A stretch of DNA of 5,098 bases, taken from Helicobacteraceae bacterium. GTDB lineage: Bacteria; Campylobacterota; Campylobacteria; Campylobacterales; SZUA-545. Below, one piece after another: positions 1 through 5,098 of the stretch; position 1 is the stretch's first letter, and each line of letters begins with the position of its first letter. The notes beneath the pieces are model-generated. The model saw only the letters and a list, made by a program, of their open reading frames with translations. It ran no database searches and had not been told where the DNA came from. Made by a program: the position numbers and the translations under genes. Location: positions 1 to 5,098 of the forward strand of contig JAITEA010000202.1 in NCBI GenBank assembly GCA_031282285.1, read 5' to 3'.

Positions 1-1631
1 TGTTCGACTCAAACGGTCAGGCGCTGGCGCTGAAATCGGGCGAGGGGCTGGCTTTCAGCGCGTCCAATCTGGGCGAGACGCGCAAGTTTGTTTACCGCGA
101 ACCCGCTCTGGGCAACGACAACGACTATCTCAACAACTATTTCCAAAACAACCTCGATATAACCCAAGCCTCGTCGGATCAGGGACTTCACTGGACGCTC
201 GATTCGGCGGGTGCGAAAGCGTCGTTAAACGCTGGCGATACGATCACCGTCGATTTAGGCGGCGCGGTGGATATCGATGGAAATCCAATAACGATCGCGC
301 CTTTGACGCTAACCTACGGACAGACGGGAAGCGGCGGCTTTTTGACCATAGACGATATGATCGCGCAGGTCAATGTGGCGCTGACAAACGCGGGCAGCGT
401 TTCGCGGATTACTTGGGATAACGATAACGGCGTTATCAGCGACGCGGGCGGCGCGATCACGGGCTTGAATATCCTTGTCGGCGGCTTGAGCGCGCCCGCG
501 GCGGACACGCCGCAGGCGAGATTGCAGGCGGTTTTGGGATCGCTTGCCGGCGCGGCGGGCGTGGCTACGCAGTCGGGGCAGTTTAAGAAAAACGATGTGT
601 ACTATTTTACCAATATCCAAGAGCTTGCCAATCTCTATCAAGACGCGCTAGACGACGCGGGCGATCCGCTCAATTTCGCCAAACCGCTGGAGGCTACGGC
701 GTATATCAACGACTTGGGGCAGCTTGCCGTCAAAAATAACGGGGCGAACGAGAGCTTCGAGATTTTTGTAACGGGCTACTCCGCCTTTCCAAAACTAGGC
801 GAAGAGCAGATCGGCGCCAATAGCGGCAACGCGCGCTTTACCCAAGCGCTCGGCGTTAGCCAGATGCCCGTCAATACGGGTAGCGACATTGCCAGCGGAT
901 CGCTATACGCGGCGACATTCAGAGCGGGCGTGGAGGTTTACGACAGCAGCGGCGCCAAACATCAGCTTGTGTTGAACTTCCGCAAAGAGGCGACAAGCGT
1001 CGGCAACAATCAGCCCACCGTCTGGAAGTGGTATGTGGACGGTTCGGCGCCCGCCACCTTCAACTACCCGACTTCGGGCGAGGTGCGCTTTAACCTCGAC
1101 GGATCGGTGCTCTCCTTTACCCCTTCGGCGATCACGCTCAATCCGAATACCGGTTCGGCTACGGGGCAGGTTATCCGCCTCGATTTTGGCGGCAACGGTT
1201 CGTTCGACAGGCTTACCAGTTTCGCGCAAGCCTCGTCGGTTCGCAACGGCACGGGATCGGACGGCTACGCGGGCGGCTTTTTGCAGGATGTAAGCGCGAC
1301 GCAGACGGGAATGCTGGTCGGAGCGTTTAGCAACGGGCTTCAATTCGATCTGGGGCAGGTGGCGCTGGCGACTTTCGTAAACGAGGAGGGGTTGAAAGCC
1401 GAAGGCGGCAATCTTTTCAGGGAAGCGCCAAACAGCGGTCAGGCTACGGTCGGCACGGCTGGCACGGCAAACAGGGGCGATATCGCGCCAAGCAATCTGG
1501 AGATGAGCAACGTCGATCTCTCTAAAGCGCTAACCAACCTGATCATCATTCAGCGCGGTTATCAGGCAAGCTCCAAGACGATCACCACAAGCGATCAGCT
1601 GCTCAACACGCTGTTGCAGCTTAAGCAGTAA
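1..1631 (+). CDS. flgE: Flagellar hook protein FlgE, C-terminal part (5' end outside window)
   Basis: The reading frame is open from base 3 to the TAA at 1629-1631 and gives 542 codons. No start is visible, so the gene begins upstream; the ATG at 267 lies inside the protein. FlgE polymerises outside the cell into the hook joining the flagellar rod to the filament. The C-terminal third is diagnostic. A DSSGAKHQLVLNF strand (nt about 930-980) fits the FlgE D2 domain. RLDFGGNGSFDRL, GYAGGF and GQVALATFVNEEGL (to about 1396) follow the conserved hook order. SNVDLSKALTNLIIIQRGYQ and TITTSDQLLNTLLQLK (1506-1626) form the D0 helix shared by rod and hook proteins. The preceding 300 residues are rich in Ala, Gly, Asn and Asp and match the long, variable outer domains of Campylobacterota hooks, which are generally longer than enteric FlgE. 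I saw no cysteine in the visible part. A Maf-type gene follows after 19 nt, suggesting co-transcription. The promoter is outside the window. Confidence 0.95.
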   Translation, partial: FDSNGQALALKSGEGLAFSASNLGETRKFVYREPALGNDNDYLNNYFQNNLDITQASSDQGLHWTLDSAGAKASLNAGDTITVDLGGAVDIDGNPITIAPLTLTYGQTGSGGFLTIDDMIAQVNVALTNAGSVSRITWDNDNGVISDAGGAITGLNILVGGLSAPAADTPQARLQAVLGSLAGAAGVATQSGQFKKNDVYYFTNIQELANLYQDALDDAGDPLNFAKPLEATAYINDLGQLAVKNNGANESFEIFVTGYSAFPKLGEEQIGANSGNARFTQALGVSQMPVNTGSDIASGSLYAATFRAGVEVYDSSGAKHQLVLNFRKEATSVGNNQPTVWKWYVDGSAPATFNYPTSGEVRFNLDGSVLSFTPSAITLNPNTGSATGQVIRLDFGGNGSFDRLTSFAQASSVRNGTGSDGYAGGFLQDVSATQTGMLVGAFSNGLQFDLGQVALATFVNEEGLKAEGGNLFREAPNSGQATVGTAGTANRGDIAPSNLEMSNVDLSKALTNLIIIQRGYQASSKTITTSDQLLNTLLQLKQ

Positions 1632-1662
1632 TTGAGGCTTATTTAAGCGTTTGAGCCTCGAT
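1631..1662 (+). promoter_or_regulatory. Intercistronic stem-loop covering the flgE stop, the maf ribosome binding site and the maf start
   Basis: Bases 1631-1641 can pair with 1652-1662. This gives 11 pairs, two of them G-U, around a 10-nt loop (1642-1651). Its core is a perfect inverted repeat, GAGGCT (1634-1639) against AGCCTC (1654-1659). GAGG (1634-1637), the only plausible Shine-Dalgarno for the downstream gene, lies in the stem opposite CCTC, and the TTG start (1651-1653) sits at the loop/stem edge. No T-run follows, so it does not look like an intrinsic terminator. A ribosome terminating on flgE would open the stem, so translational coupling is the favoured reading; this is inferred. 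Protection of the flgE mRNA 3' end is an alternative. Confidence 0.55.
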
Positions 1663-3495
1663 CCGCTTACCGAGCAAAAACGCGCGCTGGATCGCTTCGC
1701 CGCGAACGAAAGGTTTTTCGAGCGAAGCGATCTGGCGCGTTATCTGAGCAAGCCCAACGAGCGGCTTAAACTTCATATAAGCCAAAACGGGCTTAATATC
1801 CAAGAGGGCGATCGGCTTCTGTTTGACGGCGCTTTGTTTGAGCGCGCCAAAGCGCTGGCGGTCAATCCGCTGGCAAACCCGCGCTACAAGGCGGTCGCGA
1901 TTCAGGATTTCGCCAAAGCCGATATAAACGCCCTAACCGCAAACGGCGTAAACGAAATACTCTCGCTGGCTGAAAGCGATCTGGATTTCACGCCCGATCG
2001 GGCGCATTTTGACGAGAGCGCGCCGTTGCCGCCGGTCGTATTCTGCGGCGTGGGCGCGATAGCGCATATCGCGATCTTGGACGAAAACAAGCGGCTTTCA
2101 AACGGCGCGATTATTTTTGAAAGCGATCCCGAATGGTTTGTTATCTCCTGCTATTTTTTGGATTACGAGCGGTTTTTGGATCCCGCCAAAGCCAACCTGC
2201 TGATCGTCGGCGGCAAGATGCGTTCCGATCTGGCGCGGGAGTTTTTCGCGATCGACAGGTTTTCGCGGGGGTTTATCAGACTGGAGCTGATCGCGGATAA
2301 TCGCGCCGAGAACATAGACGCGATCAGACAGATAGCGATCGCGCACAAAGAGTGTCTGCGCGGCTGGGGGACGAGCGAGGACGAGCTGGTCGGCGTCAAA
2401 AACGCGATCGCCAATCGCGCCGCGCCGCGCCTGCGCAAAAACGCCAAAATAGATTTCGCGATCGCCGTCGTCGGTAACGGCGCCTCGCTGGAAACTTTGC
2501 TAGATTTTCTGTGGGATAACCAAAAAAAGCTTGTGATTTTCAGCGCGGGGACGGCGCTGAAACCGCTGTTAAGCGCCGGAGTAACGCCCGATTTTCATAT
2601 AGAGATCGAGCGAATGGATCATCTTTCCGCGATATTGCAAGCCGCGCCGATCGGCGATATAGCGCTTATAGCCGCCGATCTGGTCGATCCGAGTACGCTC
2701 GCGGCGGCGAAAGAGAGCTTTGTTTTCACCCGCGACGGCGCCGCCGCAAGCTCGTTTAGCGACGATCGGGTAGCCTTTTCAAGCCCGATCGTGGGCAACG
2801 CGGCGCTGGCGCTGGCGCTGGAGTTTTCCGATGAAATATATCTGTGCGGTTTGGACGCTGGCTTTCGGCGCGACAAAAAGATGCACGCCGCGCGGTCGTT
2901 TTACGACGAGAGAGCCGACGCGAGCGCGGAACAGATCGCGACAAGGGGGAACTTCAGCGGCGATATATGGACCAATTCGCTGCTGGCGCACAGCCGCGCC
3001 GCGCTTGAAGCTGCGATCGCCTCAAAGCCGCGAGCGAAGGTTTTCAATCTCTCCGACGGCGCGTTTATCGTCGGCGCCAAGCCGTTACAAGCCGCCAAAA
3101 CTCGGATCGAAAGCCGCGGCGATAAAGCGGCTGCGATCGCGGCGATCAAAAGCTGTTTTGCCGTAACAAGCGGCGCGAACGCGATCGATATAGCGCGGGA
3201 GCTTGACGCGGCGAAAACCGCGCTGATAACGACGCTGAATAGCTTCGCGCCAAGCGATAAAAAAACGCTGTTTGCCGCCGCGAAAGCCGCGCTAGAGGCG
3301 TCGCATAAGCTAGAACTAAATCTCCGTTTCGGCGCGCCGTTTCTGCGCGGCAGTTTCTGGCATCTGACAAACGCGCTGATCAAATCGCTGCTGTGCGTTA
3401 AACGATCGGATACGGCGGCGCTTTACAAAGAGGGCGTTTTGATTATCAAGGCGACGCTCGAGCGCCTGCGCGATCTATGCGCGCAAATCGGGTAA
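1651..3495 (+). CDS. Motility accessory factor (Maf) family protein, DUF115 / MAF_flag10 domain
   Basis: This 614-aa protein belongs to the Maf family (C. jejuni Maf1-7 type), unrelated to the septum-formation Maf. Members are cytoplasmic, needed for flagellation in Campylobacterota, Aeromonas and Clostridium, and thought to transfer nonulosonic acids (pseudaminic or legionaminic) to flagellin. An N-terminal Maf domain carries the Rossmann-like FCGVGAIAHI (residues 131-140). The central DUF115 domain shows VVGNGASL (273-280), SAGTALKPLLSAGVTPDF (298-315), IYLCGLDAGF (396-405) and MHA (411-413). VFNLSDGAFIVGAKP (464-478) and a helical C-terminus follow. The usual nucleotide-loop proline (GPSL in many members) is alanine here. 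The TTG at 1651 is chosen because a TGA lies in frame at 1633-1635, no ATG occurs before residue 190, and the next TTG (residue 62) would remove family-like sequence. Its Shine-Dalgarno is weak and 13 nt away. Sugar and target are not readable from sequence; FlgE adjacency allows a hook or flagellin target. Confidence 0.9.
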   Translation: MSLDPLTEQKRALDRFAANERFFERSDLARYLSKPNERLKLHISQNGLNIQEGDRLLFDGALFERAKALAVNPLANPRYKAVAIQDFAKADINALTANGVNEILSLAESDLDFTPDRAHFDESAPLPPVVFCGVGAIAHIAILDENKRLSNGAIIFESDPEWFVISCYFLDYERFLDPAKANLLIVGGKMRSDLAREFFAIDRFSRGFIRLELIADNRAENIDAIRQIAIAHKECLRGWGTSEDELVGVKNAIANRAAPRLRKNAKIDFAIAVVGNGASLETLLDFLWDNQKKLVIFSAGTALKPLLSAGVTPDFHIEIERMDHLSAILQAAPIGDIALIAADLVDPSTLAAAKESFVFTRDGAAASSFSDDRVAFSSPIVGNAALALALEFSDEIYLCGLDAGFRRDKKMHAARSFYDERADASAEQIATRGNFSGDIWTNSLLAHSRAALEAAIASKPRAKVFNLSDGAFIVGAKPLQAAKTRIESRGDKAAAIAAIKSCFAVTSGANAIDIARELDAAKTALITTLNSFAPSDKKTLFAAAKAALEASHKLELNLRFGAPFLRGSFWHLTNALIKSLLCVKRSDTAALYKEGVLIIKATLERLRDLCAQIG

Positions 3496-4475
3496 AACGC
3501 GGGCAAAAAGAGGCGCGAGGCTACAATATCGGGCGAAGTAACGGCGATCGGGGCAATATGCTGATAACAAACGCGGTTTTGACGGACGCGAGCGGGCAAA
3601 GAGGCGGCGCGTTAAGGACGGAAGGCGGGATTATCGCCGAGATTGGCGATCTAAAACCCAGAAGCGGCGAAGCGGTTTTCGACGCGGCGGGCGAATGGCT
3701 TCTGCCCGGGCTTGTCGATCTGAACTTTCATCTGCGCGAACCCGGCAGCAAGCGGATCGAGACTATCAATCAGAGCGTGAGAAACGCCGTTTTGGGCGGC
3801 GCGACGACGATCTTAGCCGCGCCGGATACCAACCCGCCGATCGAAAACGAGGCGATCGTCGAGTATATCCTGACCAAATCATCGAGCGCGAAAGCCGCCA
3901 GAACGCTGGTCGCGGGCGAGATTGCCAAAGAGGGCGGCAAGCTAAACGATATCGCCAAACTGTTTATAGCCGGCGCGAGCGCCATAGAGGGCAAAACGAC
4001 GCTCGATAGCAACCTGATCCGCAGGGCGTGCGAATACGCGCTTATGGCGGATAGGTGCGTTTTTTTTACCTGCAAAAATCTGGCGCTGGAAGGCGCCGGC
4101 GCGATGCACGACGGCGAGATCGCCTCGCGATTGGGGCTGCCCGCGCTGCCCGATTTTGCCGAGAGCAGCGAAGCGGCGCGGATTGTCCAGATCGCGCGCG
4201 CCGTGGGCTGCAAGCTGGTCGTCGAGGCGATCAGCGCCGAGCGGACGCTGGAGGCGATCAAGCCCTATATCGGCGATCGCCTTTTCGCGCAGGCGCTGCT
4301 GCCGCATCTGCTCTTAAGCGACGAATCGTGCGACGATTTCAATGTTTCGTGCAAAATCTTTCCGCCGCTTAGAGCCAAAACCGACCGCGACGCGCTGATC
4401 GCGGGCGTGAAAAGCGGCGCGATCGCCGTCGTTTCAAGCGGTCATCTGCCGCAAGACGCAAGCTCGCGCGATCGC
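2335..4475. repeat. Dispersed palindromic octamer GCGATCGC (HIP1-like), eight copies
   Basis: Exact copies of GCGATCGC were found by eye at 2335-2342, 2404-2411, 2458-2465, 3013-3020, 3133-3140, 4273-4280, 4419-4426 and 4468-4475. Five lie in maf and three in the pyrC-like gene; none was found in flgE. At roughly 55% GC about 0.1 copy would be expected in 5 kb. Copies occur in more than one codon phase, for example encoding parts of AIA, so they are not one repeated peptide. The sequence equals the core of the cyanobacterial HIP1 palindrome and contains GATC. Half-site forms (GCGATC, GATCGC) are also common throughout. Confidence 0.7.
3522..3527 (+). promoter_or_regulatory. Candidate sigma-70 -10 box (TACAAT) for the pyrC-like gene
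   Basis: TACAAT lies 27 nt after the maf stop and 30 nt before the chosen pyrC-like ATG. The same hexamer precedes the tRNA gene in this window, and a TATAAT precedes the last gene. A near-consensus -10 with no recognisable -35 is the usual vegetative promoter style in Campylobacterota. The predicted start would fall near 3534, leaving a leader of about 25 nt. This also argues against the ATG at 3477, which lies upstream of the box and inside maf. Confidence 0.55.
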
Positions 4476-4799
4476 CCTTTCGAGCTTGCCAGCGACGGGG
4501 CGGATATATCCTCCATATTCTTATGTTTGGCTTATTCCGATCTAATCGCCGAAGGCAAACTGACGATCGAGGAGTTTATCCGCGCCGCGTCGCTTAATCC
4601 GGCGCGTATTTTGGGCGAGCCTTGCGGCGCGCTTCAAGCGGGTTTAAGAGCCGATCTGATCGTATTTGATCCAAACGCCAAGCGCGAAGTTAGCGCGCGC
4701 GAGGGCGTGGCAAAGAGCTTTTGGAGCGGCAAAACGCTGCAGGGCGCGGTAAGAGCCGCGTTTGTTTTTGGCGAGCGCGTCGATCTTGGCGGCGCTTAA
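3558..4799 (+). CDS. pyrC: Dihydroorotase-family protein (PyrC-like), probably catalytically inactive
   Basis: The 413-aa protein has the full order of a class I dihydroorotase (amidohydrolase superfamily; carbamoyl-aspartate to dihydroorotate, pyrimidine synthesis). It shows an MLITNA start with a beta-rich N-terminus, LPGLVDLNFHLREPG (49-63), GGATTILAAPDTNPP (80-94), GEIASRLGLPALP (186-198), LLPHLLLSDE (247-256), FPPLRAKTDRDALI (268-281), SLNPARILG (345-353) and a C-terminal ADLIVFDP (365-372). The metal ligands are mostly lost. The first His of HxH is Asn56, the SDDG aspartate region reads FIAG (136-139), and the HCED histidine is Thr171. The HVST histidine is Ala224, and the aspartate of TDHAPH is Gly295. 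Only His58 and the substrate-type Arg60 remain. Such PyrC-like proteins are known as non-catalytic partners of aspartate transcarbamoylase in pseudomonads (PyrC'), so a structural or regulatory role is inferred. The ATG at 3558 fits family N-termini and the upstream promoter. The Shine-Dalgarno is poor (G-run 3550-3553). An ATG at 3477 would add 27 unlikely residues overlapping maf. Confidence 0.88.
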   Translation: MLITNAVLTDASGQRGGALRTEGGIIAEIGDLKPRSGEAVFDAAGEWLLPGLVDLNFHLREPGSKRIETINQSVRNAVLGGATTILAAPDTNPPIENEAIVEYILTKSSSAKAARTLVAGEIAKEGGKLNDIAKLFIAGASAIEGKTTLDSNLIRRACEYALMADRCVFFTCKNLALEGAGAMHDGEIASRLGLPALPDFAESSEAARIVQIARAVGCKLVVEAISAERTLEAIKPYIGDRLFAQALLPHLLLSDESCDDFNVSCKIFPPLRAKTDRDALIAGVKSGAIAVVSSGHLPQDASSRDRPFELASDGADISSIFLCLAYSDLIAEGKLTIEEFIRAASLNPARILGEPCGALQAGLRADLIVFDPNAKREVSAREGVAKSFWSGKTLQGAVRAAFVFGERVDLGGA

Positions 4800-4811
4800 A
4801 CGCCAAAAGGG

Positions 4812-4817
4812 TACAAT
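4812..4817 (+). promoter_or_regulatory. Candidate -10 box (TACAAT) for tRNA-Pro
   Basis: TACAAT sits 12 nt after the pyrC-like stop and 16 nt before the first base of the mature tRNA. A start near 4824 would give a 5' leader of about 10 nt for RNase P to remove. The box has the same sequence as the one before the pyrC-like gene. No convincing -35 element is seen. There is no terminator between the pyrC-like gene and the tRNA, so readthrough may also contribute. Confidence 0.6.
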
Positions 4818-4833
4818 ACGCGCCTTCGTTTGT

Positions 4834-4910
4834 CGGGATGTGGCGCAGTCTGGTAGCGCGCACCCTTGGGGTGGGTGAGGTCGCAGGTTCGAATCTTGTC
4901 ATCCCGACCA
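4834..4910 (+). tRNA. tRNA-Pro (anticodon GGG)
   Basis: The 77-nt sequence folds into a complete cloverleaf. The acceptor stem is CGGGATG/CATCCCG, and the C1-G72 pair is characteristic of bacterial tRNA-Pro. The D stem is GCGC/GCGC with AGTCTGGTA in the loop. The anticodon stem is CACCC/GGGTG with loop TTGGGGT, placing anticodon GGG at 4868-4870. The variable loop is AGGTC. The T stem GCAGG/CTTGT contains two G-U pairs and has a standard TTCGAAT loop. The discriminator A and the CCA tail are encoded (4907-4910). GGG reads CCC and CCU. No T-rich hairpin follows, and the next promoter begins only 27 nt downstream. Confidence 0.97.
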
Positions 4911-4936
4911 TCTTTAACCCCCGCCTAAGAAACCGC

Positions 4937-4945
4937 TGATATAAT
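4937..4945 (+). promoter_or_regulatory. Extended -10 promoter (TGA-TATAAT) for the last gene
   Basis: A perfect TATAAT at 4940-4945 is preceded by TG at the extended -10 position (4937-4938) and followed by an A/T-rich run to 4953, which stands out in this GC-rich window. The predicted start is near 4952, giving a leader of about 19 nt up to the ATG at 4971. It is the best promoter match in the window and suggests constitutive, fairly strong expression. Confidence 0.7.
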
Positions 4946-4960
4946 ATAAAAAATCGCATC

Positions 4961-4968
4961 GGGAGAGG
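4961..4968 (+). promoter_or_regulatory. Ribosome binding site (GGGAGAGG) fixing the ATG at 4971
   Basis: This purine-rich segment contains GGAG five bases before the ATG at 4971. It is by far the strongest Shine-Dalgarno in the window and supports that start codon, in contrast to the weak sites before maf and the pyrC-like gene. Confidence 0.7.
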
Positions 4969-4970
4969 CT

Positions 4971-5098
4971 ATGAAAATCGAGGCTAGAGTTTTCCGTTTT
5001 AACGCCGAACACGACTATCTGGGCGCCTATCAGCCGTTTGTTTTTGAGCCAAAGGGCGAATCGACGCTACTTGATCTGTTGAACGCTTTCAAGCAAAG
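4971..5098 (+). CDS. N-terminus of a beta-grasp (SdhB/FrdB-like or DUF5644-like) protein, cut by window end
   Basis: Forty-two codons are visible and the frame is still open at the end of the window. The start is well supported by the extended -10 promoter and the Shine-Dalgarno. The pattern is a short beta strand ending in FRFNAEHDYLGAYQ, a second strand (PFVFEP) and then STLLDLLNAFKQ. It resembles the first beta-hairpin and helix of the N-terminal [2Fe-2S] domain of succinate dehydrogenase/fumarate reductase iron-sulfur subunits, where an RFDP...Y...TLLDAL order is usual. The cysteines that would decide this lie beyond the window. From memory, an uncharacterised Campylobacterota family (DUF5644) starts in a very similar way, and I consider it at least as likely. 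No catabolic or respiratory neighbour is visible to separate the two. Confidence 0.6.
   Translation, partial: MKIEARVFRFNAEHDYLGAYQPFVFEPKGESTLLDLLNAFKQ

Noticed and set aside
267..1631. A separate 454-aa gene starting at ATG 267
   Set aside because: The same frame is open to the window edge with hook-like composition and no ribosome binding site at 267, so this is the interior of flgE.
2802..2819. Three tandem GGCGCT hexamers in maf
   Set aside because: They encode an Ala-Leu run in a helix. Short Ala/Leu codon repeats are expected here, and a hexamer unit would not shift frame.
2901..3383. Long minus-strand open frame opposite maf (160 codons), and similar antisense frames across the window
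   Set aside because: They mirror GC-rich coding sequence, give low-complexity Ala/Arg/Ser-rich products without recognisable motifs and have no ribosome binding sites; they are shadows of the + strand genes.
3467..3485. GC-only hairpin TGCGCG/CGCGCA at the end of maf as a terminator
   Set aside because: It lies inside the coding sequence, has no following T-run and consists of alternating GC common in this genome, so it is probably chance.
3477..3557. ATG at 3477 as the start of the pyrC-like gene, overlapping maf
   Set aside because: The 27 extra residues are Arg/Gly-rich and unlike dihydroorotase N-termini. The codon lies upstream of the TACAAT box and inside maf, while ATG 3558 gives the typical MLITNA start.
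4787..4803. GGCG...CGCC inverted repeat at the pyrC-like stop as a terminator
   Set aside because: The stem has only four pairs and is followed by AAAAGG rather than T residues.
4690..4959. Minus-strand open frame across the pyrC-like 3' end and the tRNA
   Set aside because: It runs through the tRNA gene, and its product contains an antisense-tRNA-type peptide (VGMTRFEPATSPTP), a well-known annotation artefact.

Overview
The window most likely comes from a flagellated member of the Campylobacterota (former Epsilonproteobacteria). Three things point there. The first gene is a long flagellar hook protein. The second encodes a Maf/DUF115-type motility accessory factor. The promoters show isolated TACAAT/TATAAT -10 boxes with no obvious -35 element. 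Base composition is unusual for the group: by eye it is clearly above 50% GC, perhaps in the mid-50s, whereas familiar Campylobacter and Helicobacter genomes are low in GC. The lineage call is an inference, and I cannot name a genus.

Layout, all on the + strand and tightly packed. (1) 1-1631 is the C-terminal 542 codons of the hook protein FlgE; its start lies upstream of the window. (2) After 19 nt, a TTG-initiated Maf-family (DUF115) protein of 614 aa runs from 1651 to 3495. The flgE/maf junction folds into an 11-bp stem-loop that spans the flgE stop, the only candidate Shine-Dalgarno and the maf start. (3) A 62-nt gap holds a TACAAT -10 box, followed by a 413-aa dihydroorotase-family protein (3558-4799). 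(4) A second TACAAT box precedes a tRNA-Pro(GGG) gene with encoded CCA (4834-4910). (5) An extended -10 promoter and a strong Shine-Dalgarno introduce a gene cut off by the window end (4971-5098). Its 42 visible residues resemble the N-terminal beta-grasp start of SdhB/FrdB-like iron-sulfur subunits or a related Campylobacterota family. There is no gene-free stretch longer than about 60 nt, and I saw no mobile element or CRISPR array.

FlgE and Maf form a probable motility transcription unit: a structural axial protein plus a factor of the type linked to nonulosonic-acid glycosylation of flagellins. The pyrimidine gene, the tRNA and the last gene appear to have their own promoters.

The most notable observations are these. 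The PyrC-family protein has lost almost every metal ligand and so looks like a pseudoenzyme. The flgE-maf hairpin could couple translation of the two genes. The palindrome GCGATCGC, identical in sequence to the cyanobacterial HIP1 core, occurs eight times between 2335 and 4475 but not in flgE. I did not find a clearly new multi-gene system.
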